Below, in pieces: positions 43,301 through 52,243 of a DNA stretch of 64,000 nt (its first letter is position 1; each line of letters starts with the position of its first letter). The position numbers and the translations under genes were made by a program. Origin of the DNA: Sphaerochaeta associata (GTDB taxonomy: Bacteria > Spirochaetota > Spirochaetia > Sphaerochaetales > Sphaerochaetaceae); contig NZ_CP094929.1 of the NCBI RefSeq assembly GCF_022869165.1, positions 1,984,001-2,048,000 on the forward strand, written 5' to 3'. The notes under the pieces were generated by a model, which had not been told where the DNA came from, made no database searches, and saw nothing but the letters and a program-made list of their open reading frames with translations.

Positions 43301-44241
43301 ATTCCGATACTTACTTTTCCTTGTTGCTCCAAGCCCTGAAAAACGGGGATGTCAAGCGCAAAACATTGATCAGCGGTCCCCATGTGGGCAGTGAAGCACT
43401 CTACAGCGGCTTTCGATTGCTTGCCGGCGACTGCAGAGAAGAGAGCGGAGAAATCCTTGAGGAAATGCTGCAGACCGATGTTGAGCTGGTTGTCTGCGGT
43501 GGAGGTCATATCGCCTTGGAACTGGTGGCATTCGCCTCACGGCTGGGCTACAGGGTTACCGTCATCGATGAGAGGGAGCAGTACTGCAATCCAAAACGAT
43601 TTCCCTCGGCTACCTGCCTGTGCCTCCCTTTTGAACAAGCATTGGAGGCGGAACACGGTTGGATTCGACCCTACTTCGTCATAGCAACGCGCGGACACAG
43701 CTTCGACCAACTCTGTCTGGAGAAAATTCTATCTTTGAATCATCGCTATGTCGGGATGATCGGCAGCAAGGCGAAGGTGGCGACAACCCTTGGCAACCTC
43801 AAAGCGAGGGGTTTCTCCCAAGCACAGCTTGACAGCGTCCATACTCCGATAGGTCTTTCCATCAACGCAGTAACCGCCGGGGAAATCGCCGTCTCCATCC
43901 TCGCCCAAATCATTCAAACAGCACGTACGGGGGCTTCAGTAGTGCACTTGGATCGAAATCTGCTCGTACACCTGGCGAAAACCACACAAAAGTTCTGTCT
44001 GGTCCGCGTCATCGCAAAGCGAGGCTCGGCCCCGTGCGAAGTTGGCTTTCAGCTTGCGGTATTCGAGGACGGGACGGTGGAGGGCACCGTCGGAGGCGGA
44101 GCTGTTGAAGCGAAGGCGATCGAGGACGCTGAAACGATCAGCTCGAATACGGTAATCGAGTACGACCTGTCCAATTCGAAAGCCTCTGAGCTGGGCATGA
44201 TCTGCGGGGGATCCGTTCGCCTGCTCTTTCAGCTCTGGTGA
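43297..44241 (+). CDS. XdhC-family protein with swapped domain order
   Basis: A 314 aa protein with both XdhC parts in reverse order. Residues ~55-205 are the Rossmann part (ELVVCGGGHIALELVAFASR, YVGMIGSKAKVATTLGNL, TPIGLSINAVTAGEIAVSI). Residues ~225-314 are the CoxI-like part (FCLVRVIAKRGSAPCEVGFQ, GTVEGTVGGGAVEAKAIED, MICGGSVRLLFQLW). In standard XdhC the CoxI domain comes first. It is the last gene of the cluster and overlaps the convergent femX-like gene by 13 bp. Likely a second Moco chaperone. Confidence 0.82.
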   Translation: MNSDTYFSLLLQALKNGDVKRKTLISGPHVGSEALYSGFRLLAGDCREESGEILEEMLQTDVELVVCGGGHIALELVAFASRLGYRVTVIDEREQYCNPKRFPSATCLCLPFEQALEAEHGWIRPYFVIATRGHSFDQLCLEKILSLNHRYVGMIGSKAKVATTLGNLKARGFSQAQLDSVHTPIGLSINAVTAGEIAVSILAQIIQTARTGASVVHLDRNLLVHLAKTTQKFCLVRVIAKRGSAPCEVGFQLAVFEDGTVEGTVGGGAVEAKAIEDAETISSNTVIEYDLSNSKASELGMICGGSVRLLFQLW

Positions 44242-45302
44242 TATCCCTCGCCCACCATCTCATAGGCGAAGAGATTCTGGGCGTCCTCGGCGTTGTAGGC
44301 AAAATCCCAACAACCCATGCGATGCAGCAGACTCCCCCCGAAGCCTTTCTTGAAGGAGTAGAGTCCGCTCATCAGATGGTCACGGTCCTCTGACGGTGAT
44401 ACTCCGAACAAATCGTACTCGCTGCACTTCCAGCTCTTTGCCAGGGTGATGGCACCCCACTGCAGCGCATAGGTACTCATGGTGTTGCGCATCTGCGAAG
44501 AGGAGGCGCCGTAGAGATAGGTCGCCCGATTCTTTGAACGGCTGAGGAACATCGCACTGAGCGGCACTCCATCATGGAAGGCCATCAGCAGGACGACTCC
44601 TGCACTCTCATCGGTCGGCCCATACAAGGATTCGAAGAAGGAGCGGTCATGCAGATTGATGCGGTTGCGTTCACACGTCTCGCGGTACAAGTCGTAGAAG
44701 GTGTCGAGGTGATCGTGTCCGACTTGACGTACCTCAACCCCTTTTCGTAGGGCCAGGTTGATATTGTACCGAGTTTTATGGTGCATCCTTGCAAGAATTT
44801 CCTCTTCACGGGGCCTGAGGTCGATGAGCATGGTATCGCTTGGCAGCAGATTGGAGACAGACTTGTGCAGACTTCGCCGACTGGTTCCCCAGTTCAACCT
44901 GAGGTTCTGCAATGGCAAACTCAAGTCCTCATCCTCCCAGATGGTCCGCCAGGGAAGGTCATAGCGCAAAAGAATGCAATGACCGGGCAGCTTCTCCTGC
45001 AGATTCATCGACAACTCCTCCAAAAAGAGGCCCATCCGATCCTCTTGGGGACTGAGAACCGGACCATACGGCACATACCCGATGGTCTGCTCCCTGTTGA
45101 CCGGCACCAGCTGCACCAGGACATCGTCCAATACGTACGCTGAGGCGGGAGACCCTTGCAAGTCTTCCGAACGGACTTTTATATCAAAAGCCCTCGTTTC
45201 AAAACCCTGTTTTTGTTTTACTTGTGACCAAAAGGATGATTGATGCAAAAGCGGAGTATCATAGAGGTACGCAGGTTCTTTTTCCTGCACACTGACGTTC
45301 AT
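44229..45302 (-). CDS. FemAB/FemX-family aminoacyltransferase
   Basis: A 357 aa double-GNAT protein: TPLLHQSSFWSQVKQKQGF, IGYVPYGPVLSP, MLIDLRPREEEILARMHHKTRYNINLALRKGVEV (Fem signature), FYDLYRETCERN, LSAMFLSRSKNRATYLYGASS and YDLFGVSPSEDRDHLMSGLYSFKKGFGG. Fem proteins use aminoacyl-tRNA to add amino acids to the peptidoglycan stem, so it may set the cross-bridge here. A candidate Pho box lies about 60 nt upstream, in the orientation expected for this gene. Confidence 0.88.
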   Translation of the reverse strand: MNVSVQEKEPAYLYDTPLLHQSSFWSQVKQKQGFETRAFDIKVRSEDLQGSPASAYVLDDVLVQLVPVNREQTIGYVPYGPVLSPQEDRMGLFLEELSMNLQEKLPGHCILLRYDLPWRTIWEDEDLSLPLQNLRLNWGTSRRSLHKSVSNLLPSDTMLIDLRPREEEILARMHHKTRYNINLALRKGVEVRQVGHDHLDTFYDLYRETCERNRINLHDRSFFESLYGPTDESAGVVLLMAFHDGVPLSAMFLSRSKNRATYLYGASSSQMRNTMSTYALQWGAITLAKSWKCSEYDLFGVSPSEDRDHLMSGLYSFKKGFGGSLLHRMGCWDFAYNAEDAQNLFAYEMVGEGYHQS

Positions 45303-45361
45303 CGCATGCTCCTGGAATTATTGTCAGAAAACCATAGCATGAAACAAGAAAAGAAGGAAGG

Positions 45362-45394
45362 TGTGTGTAGGATATGAGAAAACTGTGAATTACG
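45362..45394. promoter_or_regulatory. Candidate Pho box between femX-like and phoR genes
   Basis: TGTGTGTAGGA, TATGAGAAAAC and TGTGAATTACG at exactly 11 nt period. Reversed they read CGTAATTCACA, GTTTTCTCATA, TCCTACACACA. The array ends 10 bp before the phoR -35 box and also faces the femX-like gene. Confidence 0.55.
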
Positions 45395-45404
45395 GCTTTG
45401 CTTC

Positions 45405-45434
45405 TTGTTTACCCCTGTACATCCTTGCTACAGT
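45405..45434 (+). promoter_or_regulatory. Predicted phoR promoter
   Basis: TTGTTT, 18 nt spacer, TACAGT, giving a leader of about 35 nt with AGGGAG before the ATG. Confidence 0.45.
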
Positions 45435-45475
45435 ATTTTCATGCAGTATCCTTACGTTGCCAGGGAGTTGGTACC

Positions 45476-47305
45476 ATGAAATTCTCAAGCATCCGTTCTA
45501 ATTTGCTTGTCTCTTCCCTTCTCATCCTCACCTTAAGCCTCGCCCTCAGCTACAGTCTCTCCAACCGTGCTTTCAGTGCAGCCCTTCATGAATCCACCTA
45601 TGCAGAGCTGGAGGAAAATGCCGAATATCTATCCAATTTGACAGCACAATACACAAAACCATGGTTAGAAGGCCACTTCGATGCATATGCGCAGTCCACG
45701 GCAACCAGAATCACCTTGATCGCAAAGGACGGACATGTACTATTCGATTCGGAGTACGAAATCGCAGAGCTGGACAACCACCTCTGGAGAAAGGAAGTGC
45801 AACAGGCGCTGACGGCGGGAAGTGCATACAGTGAGCGTTCGAGCACCACCGAAAATCTTCCAGTCCTCTATTATGCACGTTCAATACAAGACCATCCCTC
45901 CATCGCCGTTCTGAGGGTTTCCAAAACACTGAACCAGCTTGGCGGATATAGAAAAACGTATCAGCGTATGTTTTTAGGGAATCTGGCGGTTCTTGTTTTA
46001 CTTCTGCTCTGCATAACCACCATATCGATCATGCTGCTGACCAAACCACTGAAGAAAATTCAAGCCCTGGCCAAGCAGTACGCCCAAGGCAGTTTGAACG
46101 AACGTCTTTCGATCCAACGCCCAAGGGAGATGGCCGACCTGGCTTCATCACTGCAGCACATGGCCTCCTTGCTTCAGACCAATCGTGAACGCCTTGAAAC
46201 CTCTCACAACCGTCTTCAAACCATTATGGACAACCTGCACGAGGGAATACTCCTGCTCGACCCAACCCTCACTATTGAAGTGGCGAACATGGAGGCGGCC
46301 AAGCTCCTTGGAGGCGACCCGACGGGGTACAGGCTTGGTGAAGTGGTGGCATCCTCGGCGGTGCTTGCAGCCTGCAACGCGTGCAAGGACGAGGGAACCA
46401 CCACCTCGCTGACCGTCTCCCAGTTCAAGCATCTCTATGGGGAAAGTGCCGTCCTGGTTGGCAGACGCAAAGCAAAAACACTCAGATTCCTCTGTACGCC
46501 GCTTTCAACCGCCCGTACTACAACCAGATCGTTGGTGGTTTCAATCCAGGATATGACTGAACTGACACGGCTGGAGCAGATACGCAAGGATTTTGTGGCG
46601 AATGTCTCCCATGAACTGAAAACACCCATCACCTCGATAACCGGTTTCTCCGAAGCCCTGCTGCAGGCAAAGACGGATCAGGAGTACCAACGCTTCGCCC
46701 AGGTAATCCACAGGCAGGCAGGCAATATGAAACGCATCGTCGACGACCTGCTGCTGCTCTCCAGCCTCGAACAGGCCAATGCCCATCCCACTATGGCTTG
46801 GACCAGAATAGAACAAATCATCGAAGAGACGGTACAGAGCTGCAACTACCGGTTCGAAGAGAAGCATAGCACCCTTTCAACACAGATTGACAACCCCTTG
46901 GGCTATGAGCTTTTGTGCAGCGGCATGCTCCTTACCCAGGCATTGACGAACCTCGTCATCAATGCGTTGACGTACTCACCCGAGCACTCCCATGTCCTGC
47001 TCGCCTGCCAAGTGGATGATATGTCAGCCACCTTCTCCGTCAAGGATGAAGGCATCGGGATTCCTCTTGAAGACCAAGAGCGTATTTTTGAGCGTTTTTA
47101 CCGTGTGGATACTGCCAGAAGCCGTAGCCAGGGAGGCACCGGTCTTGGTCTTTCCATCGTCAAGCACATCACCGCTTTACACCATGGCAACATCGAGGTT
47201 CACAGTGAAACGGGAAAAGGCAGCCTCTTCATCATGAGGCTGCCCCGCAGCGGCTCCGAGCTCCCCCGGTTGGAGGAGCGCAGCGAATCGTTGTATCGCA
47301 AATAG
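45476..47305 (+). CDS. phoR: Membrane histidine kinase, probable PhoR
   Basis: A 609 aa sensor kinase: membrane helix near 12-32, periplasmic sensor (~33-165), second helix (LAVLVLLLLCITTISIMLL), HAMP (LTKPLKKIQALAKQY), PAS-like segment (LQTIMDNLHEGILLLD), His box NVSHELKTPITSITGFSE, N box LVINALTYSP, DEGIGIP, FERFYRVD and GGTGLGLSIV. HAMP-PAS-HK layout and convergence with pst-phoU support PhoR. ATG 45476 has AGGGAG. Its regulator phoB lies 7 kb away, an unusual split. Confidence 0.85.
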   Translation: MKFSSIRSNLLVSSLLILTLSLALSYSLSNRAFSAALHESTYAELEENAEYLSNLTAQYTKPWLEGHFDAYAQSTATRITLIAKDGHVLFDSEYEIAELDNHLWRKEVQQALTAGSAYSERSSTTENLPVLYYARSIQDHPSIAVLRVSKTLNQLGGYRKTYQRMFLGNLAVLVLLLLCITTISIMLLTKPLKKIQALAKQYAQGSLNERLSIQRPREMADLASSLQHMASLLQTNRERLETSHNRLQTIMDNLHEGILLLDPTLTIEVANMEAAKLLGGDPTGYRLGEVVASSAVLAACNACKDEGTTTSLTVSQFKHLYGESAVLVGRRKAKTLRFLCTPLSTARTTTRSLVVSIQDMTELTRLEQIRKDFVANVSHELKTPITSITGFSEALLQAKTDQEYQRFAQVIHRQAGNMKRIVDDLLLLSSLEQANAHPTMAWTRIEQIIEETVQSCNYRFEEKHSTLSTQIDNPLGYELLCSGMLLTQALTNLVINALTYSPEHSHVLLACQVDDMSATFSVKDEGIGIPLEDQERIFERFYRVDTARSRSQGGTGLGLSIVKHITALHHGNIEVHSETGKGSLFIMRLPRSGSELPRLEERSESLYRK

Positions 47306-47309
47306 CCCG

Positions 47310-48008
47310 TCAGACTCGAGGAATGGCTGGATTCTGCAACTTCGGTCCGTTGAGCTTGGGCCGTTGGCCTTTCTCCATATACACTATCCAACGGCAGATG
47401 GTCGTCACATGATCGCCTAGGCGCTCCATCTCCTTGGTCAGGTAGTGGAGGTTGAGAATGCGTTCCATCTCCTGCTCTGTTTCCGGCTTCAATGCATACA
47501 GGTCGCGATTCAACTCATCGCGCAATCGATCCATCTGGTCGTCCATCGCAGCAACCTCAATGGCTTTCTCCGCCTTGACGTCGATGAAGGCTTCCACTGC
47601 ACGACGGGTCATTGTTGCTCCCAGCAGGGCCATTTCGCTGATCCGTTGGACAAACGGGGCGAATCTGGGAAAATCTTCTCCACGTGTCATTTTTGCCATG
47701 TGTGCGGCATGGTCTCCCATTCGCTCCAGACTGGACACAATCTTCATACCGGCGATGATATGGCGCATGTAATGCCCGTAGGGAGCCTCGCTGATAAGCA
47801 GGCGCACCCCGTCGTTTTCCACCATCTCCTGCAGCTGGTCGATGAACCAGTCGTTGGCGATGACCTTCTTGGCCAACTCCTCGTCATGGTTGCTGAATGC
47901 CGCATGAGCCAAAAGGATCGACTCCTCAACCCTATTGACCATCTGAATCAACAGCTCCTGGAAAAACCGCATTTTCTCATCAAGCATGCTGGTATGTTTC
48001 TCATCCAT
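47310..48008 (-). CDS. phoU: Phosphate transport regulator PhoU
   Basis: A 232 aa protein with two three-helix PhoU repeats, each carrying the metal-site motif: SLERMGDHAAHMAK and EMERLGDHVTTICRWIVYMEKG. PhoU links the Pst transporter to PhoR and shuts off the Pho response when phosphate is ample. ATG 48008 has AGGAGG ahead. It is the last gene of pstSCAB-phoU and ends 4 bp from the convergent phoR stop. Confidence 0.95.
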   Translation of the reverse strand: MDEKHTSMLDEKMRFFQELLIQMVNRVEESILLAHAAFSNHDEELAKKVIANDWFIDQLQEMVENDGVRLLISEAPYGHYMRHIIAGMKIVSSLERMGDHAAHMAKMTRGEDFPRFAPFVQRISEMALLGATMTRRAVEAFIDVKAEKAIEVAAMDDQMDRLRDELNRDLYALKPETEQEMERILNLHYLTKEMERLGDHVTTICRWIVYMEKGQRPKLNGPKLQNPAIPRV

Positions 48009-48024
48009 TTCAAACCTCCTACGA

Positions 48025-48855
48025 TCAACCGAATTTACCCGATATATACTCTTCCGTCTTTTTGTGCACCGGATTGAGGAACAGCTGCTCGGTCTGTTCA
48101 TACTCCTCTAGATACCCTGTCCTGTTCGCATCCACCATGAAGAAAGCGGTGTAGTCGGAGACCCGGCTGGCTTGCCCCATGTTATGGGTGACGATGACAA
48201 TCGTATAGGCTTGCTTCAACTCCAGGATGAGTTCCTCAATCCTGGAAGTGGCGATCGGGTCCAATGCCGAAGCCGGTTCATCCATCAGTATCACCTGTGG
48301 TTGCACTGCAATGGTCCGCGCAATGCAGAGCCGCTGCTGCTGACCTCCGCTCAGGCGCAGGGCATTCTGCTTGAGCTTGTCCTTCACCTCATCCCATAAG
48401 GCTGCAGAACGAAGACTGGTCTCCACCAGCTCATCGTAATCTCCCTTGTACCCATTCACCCGAGCCCCCCAGGCGATGTTCTCATAGATGGATTTGGGGA
48501 AAGGGTTTGGTTTTTGGAACACCATGCCGATGCGTCGCCTGATCAGTACAGGGTCAACATCCTTGCTGTACAGGTCCTCGTTATTGAAGAGCACCTTTCC
48601 TTCAAGGGTTGCACCGCGGATGAGATCGTTCATACGATTGATGCTCCTGAGCACCGTACTCTTGCCGCATCCCGAAGGCCCTATGAAGGCTGTAACCTTA
48701 TGTTCGTAGATATCCATGCTCGCATCCTTCACTGCATGGAAGGTTCCGTAACGGATGTTGACATCCTGCAACCGTATGATTGTTCTGGCAGGTTCCGCGA
48801 TGCTCTGCGTGGGGAATGCCGTCAGCAGGTTCTCTGCCAAGTTGGTAGTATTCAT
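48025..48855 (-). CDS. pstB: Phosphate ABC transporter ATPase PstB
   Basis: A 276 aa ATP-binding subunit: [23 protein letters not shown] (Walker A; spaced over 23 residues in the family), [18 protein letters not shown] (Q loop, PstB-specific), [16 protein letters not shown] signature, [16 protein letters not shown] Walker B and [13 protein letters not shown]. It powers phosphate import with PstC and PstA. ATG 48855 overlaps the pstA stop by 4 bp. Confidence 0.97.
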   Translation of the reverse strand: MNTTNLAENLLTAFPTQSIAEPARTIIRLQDVNIRYGTFHAVKDASMDIYEHKVTAFIGPSGCGKSTVLRSINRMNDLIRGATLEGKVLFNNEDLYSKDVDPVLIRRRIGMVFQKPNPFPKSIYENIAWGARVNGYKGDYDELVETSLRSAALWDEVKDKLKQNALRLSGGQQQRLCIARTIAVQPQVILMDEPASALDPIATSRIEELILELKQAYTIVIVTHNMGQASRVSDYTAFFMVDANRTGYLEEYEQTEQLFLNPVHKKTEEYISGKFG

Positions 48856-50120
48856 GCTTCCATCCTTTTCTTTTTGGATAGTCTGTCTCGTATGATTATT
48901 GCGCTGCTGTTGAGAATCATCAGCAGGATCATGAGGGCGATGATTGCAGCGCCCGCCACATTGCGATACGCCCCTTGTGGTCGGGCCGACCATTGGTAGA
49001 TCTGTATTGGCAGGGTCGTAAATTTTGAGAAAATGCCCGATGGATCGACACTGATGAAGGTCGAGGCACCGATTACCACTAAGGGAGCGGTCTCTCCAAG
49101 CGCCCTGGAGAGTGCAAGAATCGTCCCGGTGAGAATCCTGTCGATGGACACCGGCAATACCTGGCCCCAGGTGGTCTGCCACTTGGTCGCCCCGATGCCG
49201 TAGCTGGACATTCGCAGCGAGTCGGGTACCGCCTTGAGGGCTTCCTGAGTGTTTATGATGATGATGGGAAGCACCAAAAGTCCCAACGTCAAGCCGCCGC
49301 TGAGGATGGTTCTTCCATTGGCGGTCGTATCGACGGTTGTTGAAAACACCGAACCGCTGGTCAGCCCTTCCATGGCCCGCACAAAGACCGCCAAACCCAG
49401 AAGACCGTAAATGATCGAGGGTACGGCACTGAGATTGAAGATATTGAGTTGCAACAGCCTGGAGAGCCTGTTGGGCTTGGCGTACTCCTGCAGGTAGATT
49501 GCCGAACCCACTCCGATTGGAAAGGCAAACAGGAAGGTGATGAGTATAATCCACAGCGAGCCCAACAGTGCAGTTCGAATACCTGCATAGAGCGGGTTCG
49601 CACTCTGATCGGCGAACAAAAAGTCGAATGTGAGCCAATTCTTGAACGTTAAAACGGCCTGATCCTGCTCCTGCAGGTACATCTCTATTTCGTCTTGGTT
49701 CGTCAAGGACTCCCAAAGGCCCCAGGTCCTGAGCACACTAGGCTTGACAACATACTGCTCGAGAAGTGCAGTGAGATCCTTATCACTACGATCGGCGATG
49801 GGCTTTTCATACTCCACCCTTCTGAGGATTCCGCTTGAAAGCCGACTTCTTGCTGTCTCCTCCAACTGAAGGCGGGAAAACTCTGAAAGATGCTGCCTGC
49901 CCTCCACAAGCGATGAAGGTTCAACCTCGTATGCAAGGGCGGCATATCCGAAGGTTGAATCGATGATTGAAAACAACAAGAGAACCAGGAAGAGGATTGC
50001 CAGGGAGGTGGCCAGCAAAAACACCGCCTGCCAAATCAATGAAACCTTCCTTCGTTTCTCCATCAAGGAGAGGACGTTCTCTTCACTGCCGAATGCCAGG
50101 GAACTTTGCATATTATTCAT
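48852..50120 (-). CDS. pstA: Phosphate ABC permease PstA with long N-terminal insertion
   Basis: A 422 aa permease; the usual length is ~290. One helix near 29-52 is followed by ~120 mostly hydrophilic residues ([20 protein letters not shown] ... [16 protein letters not shown]) before the second helix. The core has [58 protein letters not shown] and [15 protein letters not shown] (EAA-type loop). The insertion should sit outside the inner membrane. It overlaps pstC by 8 bp and pstB by 4 bp. Confidence 0.93.
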   Translation of the reverse strand: MNNMQSSLAFGSEENVLSLMEKRRKVSLIWQAVFLLATSLAILFLVLLLFSIIDSTFGYAALAYEVEPSSLVEGRQHLSEFSRLQLEETARSRLSSGILRRVEYEKPIADRSDKDLTALLEQYVVKPSVLRTWGLWESLTNQDEIEMYLQEQDQAVLTFKNWLTFDFLFADQSANPLYAGIRTALLGSLWIILITFLFAFPIGVGSAIYLQEYAKPNRLSRLLQLNIFNLSAVPSIIYGLLGLAVFVRAMEGLTSGSVFSTTVDTTANGRTILSGGLTLGLLVLPIIIINTQEALKAVPDSLRMSSYGIGATKWQTTWGQVLPVSIDRILTGTILALSRALGETAPLVVIGASTFISVDPSGIFSKFTTLPIQIYQWSARPQGAYRNVAGAAIIALMILLMILNSSAIIIRDRLSKKKRMEA

Positions 50121-51027
50121 ACTCCTGATGAAAGATGGTGGAAACCTTTCTCGATACCAGATTCAAGGTGAAGGTGATGAGAAAGAGCACCAATCCAAGC
50201 GCAAAAATACTGTTGTAATCAACAGAATTGTAACTTACATCCCCTCCGCTGATTCGCACGATGTAGCCGGTGATAGTCTCGGCGGCCTTGAAGGGATTGG
50301 CTGTCAGCTTCGGCCCGGCACCGGCAGCAAGAGCCACTACCATCGTCTCTCCGATGGCACGTGAAAGAGCCAGCAAAAAGGTTGCAGAGAGCCCGCTGAG
50401 CGCCGCCGGGATGACCACCTTGAAGGTGGTTTCTATCTTTGTACCACCCAGGGCGTAGGCCGCCAGGCGAAGCTCCTTGGGCACCGAGCTGATTGCATCC
50501 TCGGCCATGGTGGCGATCATGGGAAGGACAAGAATGCCGATGACCAGGCCAGCCGACGCTGTATTGTAGATTTCCACCCGGCTTTGGCCGAACAGCGACC
50601 GTAAAAGGGGTGTCATGAAGGTCAGGGCGAAGTAGCCGTATACAATGGTCGGGATGCCTGCGAGAACTTCCAGGGTAGGCTTGAGGATTCCACGCATGCG
50701 GTCGTTTGCATATTCGGCCAGATAAATAGCGACAAACAAGCCGACGGGAATGCCGAGCAGCATTGCGATGATGCTGGTGGTGAACGTTGCGTTGAGCAAA
50801 GGGAGAAAGCCGAATTGATCGATCATCGGCTGCCAATCCCTGCCGGTCAAAAATCCGACCAGGTTGACCTTCGGGTCGGAAAAGAACAGAAAGGATTCCC
50901 TGGTTAAAATTACAACGATGCCCACGGTGATGAGCATGGAAAACAGGGCGAAGAGAAACATGACCGATTCAATGATCCGTTCATGCAATCGATGTTTCTT
51001 TCCAAATTGAGGAGTATCTATCAGCAT
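50113..51027 (-). CDS. pstC: Phosphate ABC permease PstC
   Basis: A 304 aa permease with six helices: LFALFSMLITVGIVVILTRE, GIPVGLFVAIYLAEYANDRM, LEVLAGIPTIVYGYFALTF, LPMIATMAEDAISSVPKELR and SRAIGETMVVALAAGAGP, the EAA-type coupling loop. It pairs with PstA. It follows pstS by 70 bp with a hairpin between them. Confidence 0.95.
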   Translation of the reverse strand: MLIDTPQFGKKHRLHERIIESVMFLFALFSMLITVGIVVILTRESFLFFSDPKVNLVGFLTGRDWQPMIDQFGFLPLLNATFTTSIIAMLLGIPVGLFVAIYLAEYANDRMRGILKPTLEVLAGIPTIVYGYFALTFMTPLLRSLFGQSRVEIYNTASAGLVIGILVLPMIATMAEDAISSVPKELRLAAYALGGTKIETTFKVVIPAALSGLSATFLLALSRAIGETMVVALAAGAGPKLTANPFKAAETITGYIVRISGGDVSYNSVDYNSIFALGLVLFLITFTLNLVSRKVSTIFHQEYE

Positions 51028-51048
51028 AGGTGCAACATCCTTTTAAAG

Positions 51049-51076
51049 AAGGCCGCAGGCCGCTTGAGGCGGCCTT
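51049..51076 (-). terminator. Intercistronic hairpin between pstS and pstC
   Basis: AAGGCCGC ... GCGGCCTT (or the inner AGGCCGC/GCGGCCT with a 5 nt loop) followed by CTTCTTT on the minus strand. Like the dctP-dctQ stem it probably lets the binding protein exceed the permeases. Confidence 0.65.
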
Positions 51077-51097
51077 GGACCTAGTGGGAATAATCGC

Positions 51098-52099
51098 TCA
51101 GTACGTACCGTTCATCGCCTTAAGCCATGCCTGGCGGCCTTTCTCAAGTTCGTCTTCGTTGGCGGGGAAGTACCCCACCCCGATGACCTCTTCATTCACA
51201 TAACTGAGGTAGAAGTCGATGAAAGCGGCAACCTGGGGTTTGGTTCTCATGATCTGCTCGTCACTGTAGATGTACAGCGGCCTTGCCAAGGGGTAGGTTC
51301 CGTTGTCCACGTTGGCCTTGCTTGCTTCCACTCCATTGATGGAGAGGATGGTAAGGCTGTCTGCATTCTCAGCGTAGTAGGCATATCCGAAGAATCCGAC
51401 TGCATAGGGAGATCCCTTGATGCCCTGGACCAGAATGTTGTCATCCTCGCTGAGCTGCAGATTCTGCGCTGAAAGCATCGGCTGGGGATTGTTCTTGAAA
51501 ACTTCTTCGCTGAAGTAGTCGAACGTACCACTGTCGGTGCCGGGGATGAAACGCTGGATTTTCTCTTTCGGCCAGGCGGGATTGATTTCAGACCAAGTGG
51601 AAGCCGTGCTGAACAGCTTTGCAAGCTCGTCCTTGGTCAGATTCTTTGCAAACGTATTTTGGTTGCTCACGACCACTGCAAGAGCATCGGTGCCAACGCG
51701 GAACTCGATGGGATTACGGCCTATTTGCTTGGCCGCCTCGATTTCCTTGGCCTTTATGGCACGGCTGGCATTGGCTATATCGGTCTCTCCTGCAACAGTG
51801 AACCGTTCAAAACCTGCACCGCTGCCGATCGAGTCGATGGTGATTACTCCACTGTATCCTTCCTGCTTGAAACGCTCGGCCATCCGTTCCGACAACGGAT
51901 ATACGGTGGAACTTCCGGCGGTGATGATATTTCCGCTGACCTTCAGCGGGTTGACACCAGGCAGACCTGCGACGCCCCCGTCCTCAACCCATGAGAAAGT
52001 GTTTTTCTGCACCGGCTCAGGTTCTTTTGCTCCTCCTGCAAAAACAGGAAGCGTCATCATAACAAACGATGCGAGTATTGCTGCAAGTAATTTCTTCAT
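51098..52099 (-). CDS. pstS: Phosphate-binding protein PstS
   Basis: A 333 aa periplasmic binding protein with a signal peptide (LLAAILASFVMMTLPVFAGG). ITAGSSTVYPLSERMAERF is the phosphate-binding Ser/Thr loop, IDSIGSGAGFERF and ANASRAIKAKE follow, and FIPGTDSGTFDYF provides the second binding site. ATG 52099 with TGGAGGAAAC ahead was chosen; the longer frame would cover the promoter and Pho box. Confidence 0.95.
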   Translation of the reverse strand: MKKLLAAILASFVMMTLPVFAGGAKEPEPVQKNTFSWVEDGGVAGLPGVNPLKVSGNIITAGSSTVYPLSERMAERFKQEGYSGVITIDSIGSGAGFERFTVAGETDIANASRAIKAKEIEAAKQIGRNPIEFRVGTDALAVVVSNQNTFAKNLTKDELAKLFSTASTWSEINPAWPKEKIQRFIPGTDSGTFDYFSEEVFKNNPQPMLSAQNLQLSEDDNILVQGIKGSPYAVGFFGYAYYAENADSLTILSINGVEASKANVDNGTYPLARPLYIYSDEQIMRTKPQVAAFIDFYLSYVNEEVIGVGYFPANEDELEKGRQAWLKAMNGTY

Positions 52100-52147
52100 T
52101 GTTTCCTCCATATTAGGAACTGTGATGGCTACAGCGTAGGGACCAAA

Positions 52148-52180
52148 TATGAGAAAAGTATGCAAAGGGTATGAAGAAAG
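52148..52180. promoter_or_regulatory. Candidate Pho box at pstS: three 11-nt repeats
   Basis: On the minus (coding) strand CTTTCTTCATA, CCCTTTGCATA and CTTTTCTCATA: three CATA cores at exactly 11 nt period, about 50 nt before the pstS ATG and in the orientation known for PhoB half-sites. Confidence 0.7.
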
Positions 52181-52243
52181 CATTGAATGTGAAAAACAGC
52201 TCACCCCCTTTTCTCTTTCGCCCAACCTCAGTACCTTATAGGC

